A stretch of DNA of 62,000 bases. Source: Apostichopus japonicus (taxonomy: Eukaryota > Echinodermata > Holothuroidea > Aspidochirotida > Stichopodidae). A program made the translations under genes and the position numbers. The notes under the pieces are model-generated. The model saw nothing but the letters and a program-made list of their open reading frames with translations. It was not told where the DNA came from and searched no databases. Position 1 is the stretch's first letter. Each line of letters begins with the position of its first letter. The stretch lies in the NCBI RefSeq assembly GCF_037975245.1, contig NC_092580.1, positions 25,092,501 through 25,154,500 of the forward strand, in the 5' to 3' direction. Below, one piece after another: positions 42,588 through 55,720 of this stretch.

Positions 42588-44459
42588 CTGTCATGGAACA
42601 AGTATATTATTTAGAATTTGATGATGTACAGTACATTGCAAAAAATATAAGTGACCTAAAAACCTTTGTAGGCTTATCCAGTAGGTCCCTCTCGGTATAA
42701 CACAGTTAAACTAATACACATGGTCCAAATTATTCATACAAAAAACAAAACATAATGAAATAATGAATAATAAAAGCAGAGCAAAGTGTTAAGATGCATA
42801 GGAGTTTATGTACACAGAAACTATACTAAAGCATTTTATAAAAGAGACAAAATATTAAGAGCCTTCGAAAGTGCCACACAAAACTTGAACAATAAATTAC
42901 AGTTCACCATGAAAAGTGCAAGACTGTACAAAGCTCAATGAGCATACATTTAGTGACTTTGTATAGACTGACCAATAGAGCTGATCGAATTACTACTAAA
43001 ACTTCAGGAAAGACTATCAGCTATGTACAGTATATGTATATAGGTATATGACATAAATCTTGTTGTTGTACTACTTTACATACCTTTTTGAATAACATTT
43101 AAATTTGTAACGTTCTAAAAAAACATACCCCAATAACCTCTGATTCTCTGACATACTGTATTGTATGGCTGTGCAGAGTACTGTAATGTCACCTACTCCA
43201 GGAAACAATTAAATCCACCGTAAAGCTGTTGATTTTGTCACAGTACTATTACATTCTAAGACAAACCAACTGAACAGGCTACAGTATATACATGAACAAT
43301 AGTCTATGGGATCTCTGTAGGGAGTGTTACTGTGAAGTACATGTGTGTGCATGGATAAAGTACTGTACGGGTGTGTTTATAAATAAACCAAGATCATAAG
43401 ACCGGGGATTGCACAACACCAACGTAAATCAGGGTAAACTACAAAGGTATCTTAGTTATTAGTTTAACCTTTTGTGCCTGCATCAGTGCACACAGGCTTG
43501 TTTCCACTGAATTGTTGACAAGTGACTGTGTAAATATTAACTCCATGAAGTTCCTGATAACCGGATGTTAGTTATCCACCTTAGCAGAGATACAATGTCG
43601 TTAGCATAATCAACAGATGCATACCATGCAAAACTTGGCAAAATGGCCTAAATTTCTGTGTTTTCAAACTACAGAACTACTGCATAGTCCAAAATTGCCA
43701 TGGATCAAGAGATGCACAAAAAGAAAAGAAGGAAAACAAAACTTTGAAGAGGAAGCAAATGAAGTGTCAAAGCTTCAATACAAATTTGATGACCAGGCAG
43801 TTTGGACATCAAAGCAGACAAGATCAAAACAGTCTTTTGATTCTATTGTTTGAGTCGTGAGTGATACAGAAAAACAAACGTGTCAGTGAAAGGATTGGTT
43901 CAGTTGTCATACATTTTTATGTTATATGAAAGAGGACAATAAAAGAAACACCATGGTGAAAACACTGTTCAAATATCTGTTTTGGTTAAAGAGATATTCA
44001 AGTGTAAAGTTTTATCAGATTGTGTAGAAACTGCTGAAATCTGACTAGCTGTGATGTCACATCCTCACATTCCTGAAAAGTCTTTGTTTTTTTCTCTAAA
44101 ATATTTTGTGAGATTTCATGACTTCAAACCAAAAGATATGTCAGGAGATCTCATATTTGTCAAAGGAAGTATTTAAGATTAAACATCTGAAGAATTTTTG
44201 ATTATATCATTTTCAAATGTGTTAAAAAATGTAAATCATTTTTAAAGAAATATATTCACAAATGTTAAGGAAGTGAGGATGTGACGTCACACCTTCACAG
44301 TAAGTCTTTCTACACCAGTCGTTTTCAAAGAAATTTTGACATCTTCAAAGTGTCATATCTCCTTAACAGAGCATGCTATCATGGTAGTTTCTTCAGTTCT
44401 TTTTATCTTTTTGTGCTCTTTCATACAAAATAGACATGCCAAACACCTGAACCAATCCT
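42588..44459. other. No gene recognised; may hold upstream SSUH2 exon(s)
   Basis: The missing SSUH2 start exon must lie upstream of 42587, here or further right. I could not identify it: no convincing short exon with the right phase stands out. Confidence 0.5.
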
Positions 44460-44831
44460 TTAAAGGGTGTGCAGACTCGTCTCATGAAACGTCTCATGCC
44501 GGTAATCTGACCTATTTTCGAATGAGGTGTAACAGAAGTGTTAGACACCACCATCGATCCCAGAAAATACACACACACAGCTTAATTGCTACCGTCAGTA
44601 ATTAGACACTATTGTACAGTCAATACATATACAGCTACGGTCAATACCCACAACACGGTGTACATAGCATTGATGGACATCTCAGGTCTAGATAAAAAAT
44701 AACAAGGTATCACGTTTCATTACTGTCTGCATTTTGTAGCGACAAGAATAAAACTCCACTTGCAAGCAACGGAAAGTTAACTTTTTCAGAACGCGGCACG
44801 CGGTTTGGGGCGAGTCTTCAATATCCTTTAA
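44460..44831 (+). mobile_element. TTAA-type MITE family, copy 2
   Basis: 372 bp, begins TTAAAGGGTGTG and ends CCTTTAA, with inverted GAAGACTCG/CGAGTCTTC ends. TTAA at both edges suggests piggyBac-like TTAA targeting. Confidence 0.75.
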
Positions 44832-45694
44832 GGTACAGGTCCGTGTTGTTTATTTTGCTATTTGGTTGAAATTTAAATGCTGCAAGCAAATAATAAAATC
44901 TAGTTAGTTCTTCATTGAAAGGAATTGTCCACATTATGATCTTCTCTGCCTATAGCAAATACCATCTGAGTCACCTGTTTTTGGCCAAACACAGGGGATA
45001 TTGAATAGATCTACCCCAGCTCCTAGTGCTAGCCATACTAAATGCTCCTCTGCACAAATTCATGATTAAACACATTGTACTATTTCAGTGGTCAAGCCAA
45101 ATTTGCAAGGGTATCTTTTAATTGGAATTCCCTTAGAATTTGATTCAACTGACGATTAATTGATCATACTGTTGAGGAAAAGTTTAAGTTCACACAACAC
45201 CCTACCCTTCAATAAATGTAATGTCTTTCTTCAAAACTCAATTATAATTATAATTGAATTTTGACAACTATTAATATTTGTCTGAGTAGATTGGGATGCA
45301 CCTCACATGATGTCAGTGCTTAAACACTACTGTCATTTGTACATTATCAACTTCACATTCTGTTTAGTAAAGCTGAAATTCTATCTAATACTTGGTCAAA
45401 ACAAGTAAGTTTTGGTCTGGAGTTAAAACATTTGGCTGTCATTGTGCAAATTCAACATAACACATACATGTATGTATGTTGTTGCACTTGAAGATCACTT
45501 AAATGGTACTTCAAACTGTGGCAATTAATTTCAATGATTGTACATGTAAAGATTGGATGCTAGTTTGAACATGTCCTTTTTGTAGTCGCCGGTCAGCTGT
45601 TTTATTTTGGGCTATACCATTTGATTTAGGTTGGCATCGAGTTTAACAACGGTCAAGCTCAGCATAGGAATTAGGGATAGATAATAATATAAAT

Positions 45695-45956
45695 AATACT
45701 AATTCAACTTAATTATAAGTAAGGGATGTCAAGTGTACCATTCTCAAAATAATTTGAGGACAACAAAACAATGACTGTTTTAAATTCTACACTAGTACAA
45801 ACATCCCTCTCTTAATTGTGGAATATACAGTCCAGGGATGAGTGGAACATGTCAAGTTTTTATCATCAGTCAAAATAAATTTTCCTCTGCACTACCTGTA
45901 TCCTTTATTGCTGCACATGTTGTTGTATAAATTTTAATTAGATCAGATATTTTGAA
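45695..45956. repeat. Direct repeat, copy A
   Basis: About 262 bp, closely matching 46365-46627 (AATACTAATTCAACTTAATT ... CAGATATTTTGA). The 408 bp between are purine-rich. Class unknown; not LTR-like ends. Confidence 0.85.
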
Positions 45957-46364
45957 ATATAAATAATACTGTTATGAAGTAAGGAGAGTAAGGAGAAGTA
46001 AGGAGAAGAAAGCTGCTTATGTCCTAGGGATAGCTTAAGGGGATTACAAAATTACTTAGACATACATGTAAAGACTTGCTAATAGGATTAAAGGATAGAG
46101 CAGATGAGGAGAGGGGTTTAGGGTAGTTGGGCTGTGGCTTTTGTGAGGAGAGTAGCGAAGATATTGAGGAGAGACTGTAAGGAAAGAGAGAAGCCGAGGT
46201 TGTGTGAGAGGATAGCAGTGTTGTAAGGTAGCAGAGGTTGTTGATGAAGGATTAATGTTAAATGATTGTGAAAGGAAGCAGTGGCATTTTGTGGAGTCGG
46301 AAAATAAAAGAAGAAAAGCACTGAATAACACTGTCCAGAACTTATTACCCCAAACAATGTAACA

Positions 46365-46627
46365 AATACTAATTCAACTTAATTATTAGTATGGGATGTC
46401 AAGTGTCGTTCTCCAAATAATTTTGAGAACAACAAAACAATGACTGTTTTAAATTCTACACTAATACAAAACAGCCCTCTCTTAATTGTGGAATATACAG
46501 TCAGGGGATGAGCGGAACATGTCAAGTTTAGCTATCATCAGTCAAAATAAATTTTTCCTCTGCACTACCTGTATCCTTTATTGTTGCACATGTTGTTGCA
46601 TAAATTTTAATTATCAGATATTTTGAG
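46365..46627. repeat. Direct repeat, copy B
   Basis: Second copy of 45695-45956 in the same orientation, with small indels. Confidence 0.85.
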
Positions 46628-47369
46628 ATGCTAAAATTCCAAAATGTGTATTATCTGTTAATAAATGCTACCATATATGAGGGTGGGAGGTGGTCAGGAA
46701 AGTGTAAGGTTTTGATAGCATTGGGTCACAAGAATGAATTTAGACAAAATGTTCTCCAATACAATACGTGGACAAAGGTCATACACAATAACACATACCA
46801 AGTTACCAAACTTCATTCACTGACCAGTAGTATGTACAAGTAGATAATCATTATAAACATGAGTAATTCTGGATATCATTCTGAGCAACTCAACTGCATA
46901 TTTCAATTTAAAAATTTCAGAATTATCAATCATCTCAATAATTAGTTTATAGAATTAAAACTGAGATTATGAAAGAAAAGAAACACAGATTGGGTTTATC
47001 AGCCTTATTTGGTAAGTGATTTTGTTGTTTTTAAAATCATTATTAAAACAACCATTAAAACAACCATACCCAAGAATTGAAAGGATTTTGATCTGATGAG
47101 AGGTTTCTGTTCAATTCTGCAGACAAGGAAAAGGATTGTCATTGAAAATGACATCAAGCAGTTCCACTAACTCACAAAGGTCAGTCTAGGAATGATATTT
47201 TAGGAGCTTGAATGGAGCAGCTAAATGGTTTGGCACATGCTCTAGTCTGTATGTGATTTTAACCAGCAGAATGAGAAATTTGATTATTATGAAATGATAA
47301 TCATATTGTTGGAGGCAGAGAGCAGTCAATAGGTGGTGCTTGTCATAACTGAGAGTTGGGATACTTGTT

Positions 47370-48143
47370 TTAAAGGGTGTGAAGACTCGCACACAAAGAA
47401 ACGTCTAATGCCGGTAATCTGACCTAGTTTCGAATGAGGTATAACAGAAGTGTTAGACACCCCCATCGATCCCAGAAAATACACACACAGCTTGCTACCA
47501 TCGGTGATTAGACACTAGTGCACAGTCAATACATACAGCTACTGTCTATACCAGGGGTGTCCAACCTACGGCCCGCGGGCCACAGTCCGGCCCGCCGCAG
47601 GGTTGCGTCTGGCCCGCCAGAGATGCTTGTACAGTGCGAAATTTTAGTGAGCAGATTTATTGATAACAATTTGAAGCTATATAATCAATCATTCGAACCT
47701 TCTGGGTCCAAAAAACTGCATACATGTCAGTTAATTTGTGTGACAGCTCTCAGCAGAAGGGGGGGGGGGGCGGTTGTACTTGATTCATCTGTGTTATCAG
47801 GAAGGAAAATAACTCAGTGCGCTCCGCGCGCAGTGCTCACATTTTGTTGCCTTGGGCTTCGGGCAAAAAATCGAGCGTAGGGTTCATGCGGCCCTCTCCT
47901 TCATCATAATCATTCCATGTGGCCCTCCTCTGTAAAAGGTTGGACAACCCTGGTCTATACCCACAACACTGTGTACATAGTATTGATGGACATCTCAGGT
48001 CTAGATAAAAAATAACAAGGTATCACGTTTCATCACTGTCTGCATTTTGTAGCGACAAAAAGAAAACTTCACTTGCAAGCAACGGAAAGTTAACTTTTTC
48101 ACAGGGTGGCACACGGTTTTGGGCGAGTCTTCAATGCCTTCAA
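47370..48143 (+). mobile_element. TTAA-type MITE family, copy 3, split by a hAT MITE
   Basis: Begins TTAAAGGGTGTGAAGACTCG and ends GAGTCTTCAATGCCTTCAA. The hAT-like MITE 47552-47952 interrupts it, so the TTAA-type copy is older. Confidence 0.78.
47552..47952 (+). mobile_element. hAT-like MITE with TSD GTCTATAC, nested in a TTAA-type MITE
   Basis: 401 bp, begins CAGGGGTGTCCAACC and ends GGTTGGACAACCCTG, flanked by perfect GTCTATAC on both sides. GC-rich ends (GGCCCGCGGGCC). It splits the repeat at 47370-48143. Confidence 0.93.
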
Positions 48144-50542
48144 GTCACGTCACCCATGTACCTCCTTAGAGGGACCCAAAGTCATAAGTTTTCTTAATTT
48201 TGCATTCTCTGCTGTTAATGTTGGGTTCTGTTAAAACCCTTAACTGTTTTATGTCATTTGATCTATATCATTATCTTGTTGACTAATTCTCCTTACTGTA
48301 TTTTGCTCTAGTCTCTCTTTTTCTTGGTACATCATACTATTTTTTTTTTTTGTGAGACACCGTTTGGCAGATCTGCTGGTGTTGACCTTATCTTTCCTTC
48401 TTTACTTGAAAATATCTGTACCCTAATGGAGTTACATCCAAACCTGTACCACAGCTACAGTGAAAGGGAATTCATTTAATGATGGACATTCCCATACTGA
48501 CGTATGGAATGTCAATGTTTCCCCAAAAGTTTGTGGTAAGATTATAATGAAACCAAAACATTAATGACATTCATGAGGACTGTATGCTCTAGTAATATAT
48601 CTATAGGTACCAGTTTGGTCAAATGATAATCTGTCCTATTAAATTTAAAGAAAAGTCATCCAACGTATATTGCCTGGGCATGAAAATGAAACAACTTGAT
48701 CCACTCTCAAACACATCACCACAGCAATGTTATGGTCGAGTGAGTATCAAAAGTCCCTTGGAAATGGAATACCCAGTGTGCATAAACAATCAAATGACCA
48801 GGGATGAATGTGAGCTTGCTACCAAGACTAGGGTAAGTACAGCTGCAGAATACAATGCACTTGGGCGTAGGTATATCCATTACATAGGATTACACAAAGG
48901 ACACGCCTGAACTTGTACTGTATGTTGTACTTGCTCCAGTACTAGAGCTAAACATACTGTACTCTTCCTATGGAAGGACATACCAGAATAGAACGTTCGA
49001 AGCACATATGGTTTAATGAAAGTAGTCTACTTGTACTTTGTAAATGAGACGAGACAATAAGAGTTATGCAGACAATTTTGATACCTTGATGTTTAGGATT
49101 CTCTTTCCAGGTTGCCAAACAGCTGAGTAAGGTTATTTGTGAGGGATATTACGCTCGGACTCCATACAGTAGTTGTAAATCGCACTCAGCACACCCTTTG
49201 CGCATGCGGAGGTAGCAAAAATAATTGTGATTGGTAAGGGAATTTCCCACACCACATCCTCTCCGGCTCGATCGACAGAACATCACCGAGAAAAGTATTA
49301 TGGCATCATAAAAACGACATTGCGCGTGGGCAGTCGTTAATATATAATAACGCTGCAAAGTAAGATCGTGGTAAAAATCCAAAAGTTAAAACACTGGTTT
49401 AAATGTTAGCATTCTAATTGTCGACTGTAACTTCTCGACGTAAAAGATACTATAATATCACCGAACGTTTTGTCATCGAATATCGGTACCATATATTACA
49501 GAGAGTAGCCTATAGTGTGTAACGTATCTTCTGTGAAAGCGGAAAATTAAACTTTCCGACGGTGAGGTAATGCGGTACTTTCTCATTTTTAACTGAATCG
49601 AGGTCTGTCCCATGAGTCGGTTACTGTCTTGTATTATCGTTTTAGAAATGTAAACTCACTCATGGTAGTAGGATGATCAAGTAATTGCATTACTTGACAC
49701 ATGTATATACTGAGAATTAGTCTGATAAATTGATCGTAAGAACTTTGTTGATGCGTTACTTGAAGATCAACTATCAAAGCCGGCCATCCCTGCCAACTTA
49801 TTTTACTGACGTTTAACTTGGTGATTCCCACCAACCTTTCAACCATTATACATTAAATCGATGTGATCATTGCCATGTGTTCAGATGGAGAGATTACCTT
49901 GTTAGGTGTACAATACACTGTAATCTGTTTTAACCTGCATGGTGCCACCAGCCCACCACTTCACTAGCATGAAGCCTTCAAAAACACATTAAGTATCTCC
50001 ATAGATCCAAAAACGTATACTCTCGCCTTGAAACCTCTGTTTGGCCGCTACTAGAACTTTAAGCATCGACTTTAGGCCGAAAAAAGAGTTAAAAAAGAAT
50101 AGCATTCCGGTTTTCAAGATTTTTAGTTTTGAAATATGCTAAACGTCATGTAATACTCCTTTAAGGCTATACCTACTGAGAATGTCGGCTCCTCAGTACA
50201 GGCCTAATGCTAATGTTAACCTACAGCAATTATAAAAACTCAATCAAACCATGTTCTTATAACTTCAAATGAGCATCCTTAGATGGCAGGAAACCCCGGT
50301 TACAGTTCCTTGACGAGTTTTGTGAATCATTCTTAACATGTTATAGAGGGCCATGAAATTGTTTGCATATTAAGTTTTGTGCTGCACCTGTGAACTAAAT
50401 GGTAGGCATATGTGTGCAAGGTTAAGTAACCCGGACGGCAGCCACTTCAAAAGATAAACAACAGGCAATTTCCTAAAAGTTAAAAGAGGTTTAGTGTTTT
50501 TTTTCTAACAGTTTTTGTAGTAGCCTATCCCCTAAACTGGGA
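48144..50542. other. No gene recognised
   Basis: A 95-codon ORF at 48623-48910 has no recognised similarity. The stretch around 49150-49620 is richer in CpG than its surroundings and could be a promoter, but nothing ties it to a gene. Confidence 0.45.
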
Positions 50543-50550
50543 ACTATTTT

Positions 50551-50925
50551 CAGTGGCGGAGCTAAGGGTATTGGTCAAGGGGGGCGAGAATGGTCTGTAG
50601 GGGCGCTTCCGGCACTAACTAAGCGGAGCGCCACCACAGGTTGGCGCGAAGCCTACCGAAATTTTTGCGTAAAGATACTCCCTAGATCGCCGGAAATGAC
50701 CCTTTCCTTGCTTACTAATTTGCAGATAAAAGAAGAATAAATATGTGTCGTCGCCAAAAAAATGTGACAATTGTCAATAGGAAGATGAGAGCGCAATAAA
50801 AAAAGTCAATAATCGCGAATAATTAAAACGTGGTAAAAAGCTGAAAAGGGCGCCAGCAGTCCATTTGAGTCCGTCAGGGGGGGGGGGGGCATCCGCCCCC
50901 TGACTGTATGGACGCTCCGCCACTG
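50551..50925 (+). mobile_element. hAT-like MITE with TSD ACTATTTT
   Basis: 375 bp, begins CAGTGGCGGAGC and ends GCTCCGCCACTG, flanked by perfect 8-bp duplications ACTATTTT (50543-50550, 50926-50933). No coding capacity. Confidence 0.92.
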
Positions 50926-52486
50926 ACTATTTTGTCATTTTTCCCAACATGGCCAATTACATCTATGATTTAAGTTTTAATCATCTTTCATAAGTAATTG
51001 CAGAAAAGATGGTTTAAATATGGTCATTTTCACAATCAGTGGTGTAACTTTTGTACACTCAGGGCCAAAATTTCAAACACCATATATATTGAAATTTTTA
51101 CTAACATCACATGTTAAAGGGTTCAAATTTTTGTAACTTCAACTTTTCGGAGCTTAATCATATACGTTTATGGGTGTAATTTTTCGGTGACTGTATGACT
51201 CTAGGAAACTTTAAGCAAAAAGATATATTTTTAAGCAACCATATTTACACAGTGTTAAAACAGTACTCTGTTTCAAGTAAACTTTAAAATGCTTATCATT
51301 ATATGTTTCTTAAAAATGAAAAGGATTTGGCAGAAAGTTTTTATTACTATTGCAGATATTTCCATGTTAACTGAAAATTTATTGGAAATCAAGGATTGTT
51401 TTTCTTAATTTTAACTTTAAACTATTTAAAAAAAAGATAAGGCCAAGTCAAACACCCTAAATAATGTCTCCTCATAGAGGGCTAATATCCAATCCAAGTT
51501 ACCCAAAAATCCATGCAGTTTTGCAAAAGTTGGAATTTTCCCACTTACGCGTTTCGGAGGTGACGTTAACATTTTACATGTGTTTCGGAGGTGATGGAAA
51601 TGTTTACAAGTTGTTGTAAAGGCTTTTTTGCTAATTAACAAAGAATTAAACACTTAAACTCAATGTATATTCATAACATCTTTAATCAATTCAAACACTG
51701 ATTTAAATAATAAATATCTCTGCCAAGTAGCAGAGAATGTACGTCTAACTACCTGTACAACTAGTGAAACAAGTGAAAGAATACAGAACACAGAATACAA
51801 TAGAATTATGTTATAAAAGATACTGTAGGTAAATGTCAGGTAAAGCAAATAAGGGCATTTAAAAAGCAATTGTAAACATTGGGTTGAAGTCTCTTACTGT
51901 GGCACTCATATTGCAAATGATTATCTCACATACAACATATATATACCTTCAGTCTCTTTTGTTTCGGAGGTGACGCTAACCGTTATACACAACCCATAAA
52001 GCTTGATTCATGCTAAAGCACATAGAACTTACCTTGGAAAGTATGAAAAACATTAGAAGGATATGTTGATAATATTTTAATGACATTCATGATACTAGAA
52101 CTGTGACTGCTTTTGCTGCCATTCATGATAACTTGGAGACAATACTGTATCCATTCAAAATCATTTGGTTAAATTCACACTGTTTTGGCTAATTGCATAT
52201 GAAATAATATACCACAAAGAAATGATTAACATTGCGTAGCCATTAGCCATTCTGACTGCTAGTTACAGTATCATTTATGTTGGTTACACTTTTGGCAGTT
52301 AAACTGACTGTCACATTCCTGTAACCTTTTACAAATTTGAAGAGGACATTCAGTCTATTATTCTGGAAAAAACACTTCATTAACATGACCTAACCACAGT
52401 CTATCAAAGTTTTAGTGAAAAGTTAGGTTAACACTTGTCAAAAACTGCACAAATGCTGGGCCGTAAAATCATTTAACAGCAGCTTG

Positions 52487-53529
52487 GCCTTGTTCACATT
52501 TAAGAATGCACCCGTACTTCAAGTCCTCAAGGGAAATTAATTCCCTTAGTGTGAACACTCCTTTACTCATACTCCAAGTTGGCATGCAGTCTTAAGAATT
52601 TATCCTGCATTCTCAATAAATGTGATGTGAATGGTCGGAGACTTAATGGTGACCCGAGATTTCCGATATATCAAGTTGCTATTGGGCGGGTAGTACGTAC
52701 ATACATGTATGTGTTTTTCAGAGCATTGCCCTTCTTAACAGAAACACTACCAAACGATGCTATTCGTGAACCCATTTCATTTTCTTTGAACCGATTTGAC
52801 CAACACTGCAGAAAAGACATGGTAACGGTTGTGAGACAAAAACAAACTAAATGACAGTCCACTTAAATCTACTGTAATAGCCTTTAATTCATTGTACGCC
52901 GTACTGACAGATTTTTGAAGAGGCCAAACTCTGTAATTTGATGGTTATTTCAAAACGGATGATTTTGGGTTCGGTTGCTATAGAAGTTAGTAAAAGTCTA
53001 AAACCATTACGTCTGGCCTGGCCTATAACGAAGTTGCACTTACTAGCCTACTGTATACAGATACAGTAGACCTTACTACTGTAGGTCTTTAGACCTAACA
53101 TTAAATGCCTTTGATGTTAGATTAGCCTCAAATGCGACATCAAGCAGTAAAACACTGACTAGCAAGATCGTTTGCTCATCCAGCGAAGGGTTTGGAAGAA
53201 ATTCAAATCTGGGTTAAAATGTTATGGTAATGCCAGTACGGAGTTGTTTGAATACAGTTAACTGTTTATGTGCGATGATTGAATGTTGCCTTGCAGTGGT
53301 GTACGGAGTAGTATGTAATAGTACAGCACATAAGACAATGGCAAAGCACGGGGAATGTAAACAGCTGATATGACCTTTATACGCCTGCGCACTATATTAA
53401 TCTCGCAAACAGACGAAACTTACTCGTTCTGAAATGTGAATGCGTCTTGTTCTTAACTAGTTAATCCTCCTCACGGACTTAAAATCAATAATCGCCCAGG
53501 TTGCTTGCATTCTTAAATGTGAACAAGGC
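52487..53529. mobile_element. Nested TIR element, 24-bp arms
   Basis: Perfect inverted arms at 52487-52510 and 53506-53529, starting GCCTTGTTCACATTTAAG. I see no clear target duplication. The interior has a 91-codon ORF (52579-52854) with no recognised similarity. Confidence 0.55.
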
Positions 53530-53612
53530 ATAAGAGACCATCTGGAGCAACAATCTAGAGTTAAATGAGTTTTCACTCTATAAAGGTTAGTTGTTTGTAA
53601 TTGGTTGTTACT

Positions 53613-53953
53613 GTAAAGGCATTGAAGACTCGCCCCAAACCGTGTGCGGCCATCTGAAAAATGTAACTTTCTGTTGCTTGCAAGTGACGTTTTGTTCGTG
53701 TCGCTACAAAATGCAGACAGTAATGAAATGTGATACCTTGTTATCTTTAGCTGGACCTGAGATGTCCATCGCTGTATCGTTTGTACAATGTGCTGTGCTG
53801 TAGCTGTACTGACTGTAGCGAGCAAGCTGTGTGTGTATTTTCTGATATTGATGGTGTTGTCTAACACTTCTGTTACACCTCATCGAAACTAGGTCAGATT
53901 ACCAGCATTAGACGTTTCCTTTTGCACCAGTCTTCAATCTTCACACCCTTTAA
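53613..53953 (-). mobile_element. TTAA-type MITE family, copy 4
   Basis: Reverse orientation, begins GTAAAGGCATTGAAGACTCG and ends CACACCCTTTAA. Lies inside the 51018-55720 region. Confidence 0.75.
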
Positions 53954-55720
53954 GAAAAGGGAGGGGAATTCCCTGTTCAAATTTTATGTATTTTTGGGAA
54001 ATCTCTTTTCAGACAATTTGCTTTGATAACAACAGCTCATTAAAGAAGCAATAAGATTCTTTCTTTTTGCTTCAAATGTTACAGCAGCAGGTCTACATAT
54101 TGTGAGCAAATATTCTGAACTTTTGTAGGATATTTACCTGGACCAAATAGTAGAGCCCTCCGTGGTTATAGTGGGAATCATGCAAATTAATGTGTATACT
54201 GGTACAGGTCAACATGGTGCAAAATTAAACATGTGAATATGTACTCAACAGCACTGTAGAACTCACAGAAGGTAACATATAACTGCAGCACAAATGTATG
54301 CACTAGTAGAATACTTCAGAAATATGCTCAAACAAAGGGACAGTTCAGTATATTACATGTTAACAATCAATGTCACCTCCGAAACAACAGCAAAGACCAC
54401 AAGCAGATTAAGCTAATATCTGATAAATTTGTCCCATGTTAATAAAGTTTTAAAAACTGCATGTTTGGTGATTGTGATCTTTTATGGACAGCACTTCATT
54501 ACTAATCGATAATTTCATTCAAGTTTATTAAAAGCACTAATGTAAGCAATGGTACACTATCTCTTGTCCAGAAAGGGGAAAAAGTGGCAAAAAAACACAT
54601 ATTTGTAATTTATTCATCAACTGTGCATGTGAGAGTTTCATTAATACTTTGTTCAGTTTGTTACAGTGTTTTCTAAGGTAGATCAAGTCATCCATTAGCA
54701 TATGATGGTACACAAACAGCAGAAATGTAAAAAATGTAGTGTTAACAATATTGCGTCACCTCCGAAACATTAATTTACAGTTTAATTCAAATTTAACATA
54801 ATTAATAAAGGACCTTTTAAAAGATATTATCATACTGGTTGCTACACCTCTACAGAATTACTGTAATATGAGTTTTAGCCAAGGAAGATGTTTATTGGAT
54901 CAGTAGAGATCAAATTTCCAACTAACCTGTTTCGGAGGTGACAAGGTGTTTCGGAGGTGACGCATGTTAACGGAAAGTTAAGAATCTCCCAGAAATTAAA
55001 ACGACTGGTCATGTTGTCACCACTTTTACCCAAATATTACATTAGGGGGTGAGGTATATTTTAATAAGTTCAAAATGGCTATACTATTGTTTACATAAAT
55101 CTTGGGCTGAAGAATGCTTTGTTTCGGAGGTGACGGAAAAGTTAACGGAAAAGTTAACATTAAATTTGAAATTAACACAATTTTTTTAAGAATTCCAAAT
55201 GAAAAATATTTTTGGGCCCAGATATTAGACACATTAGTTATTGTAATAATGCAACCTTACTTAACAAAATTTACACTGCTTAACTAGAACTTAGTTGCAG
55301 TCAAACTTAGGTACCAATTGTTAACGGAAAATGTCACCTCCGAAACGACAAAATCTAGCCACCGTTCCTTGGAGAAGGAAAGGAAGGAAACCTGGGGAAC
55401 ACAATTGCATTTTAGTTTGGACACTTGTTGATAATATCAACCAAATAAAAACTGGAAAATAACTTCCACCAATAAGTACAGGCTCTTACAAAAACAGTGT
55501 TGTTGAGAGTGTACGGCTGAACTAGCATATTTTAAGCATATTTATGGCCACCAAATCAACCTGAAGAAACCGAGAAAGTTCGTTAAGCTACCCAAGGTAG
55601 ACTTCACTTAGGATGGTCAAATGGCAAAAAATCTAAGAATTCTGGTATTTGGTCACTGAGTTACAAAGCAATAAGTGCCAATATTGGAAGTTACACCACT
55701 GATTGTGAAAATGACCATAT

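Larger units (their letters stand above)
51018..55720. mobile_element. Large TIR-bounded region with a repeated 14-bp motif
   Basis: Perfect 32-bp inverted arms (51019-51050 and 55688-55719, starting TATGGTCATTTTCAC) bound 4.7 kb. GTTTCGGAGGTGAC or close variants occur at least nine times near both ends: 51551, 51582, 51961, 54929, 54948, 55121 on plus; 54372, 54755, 55333 on minus; often beside GTTAAC. Dispersed subterminal motifs like this are typical transposase-binding sites. The flanks suggest a TA duplication. No transposase ORF is seen; two other elements are nested inside. Confidence 0.65.

Noticed and set aside
42588-42601. SSUH2 start codon at 42601
   Set aside because: The base triplet is TTG, and an acceptor TGACAG directly follows; an upstream exon is more likely.
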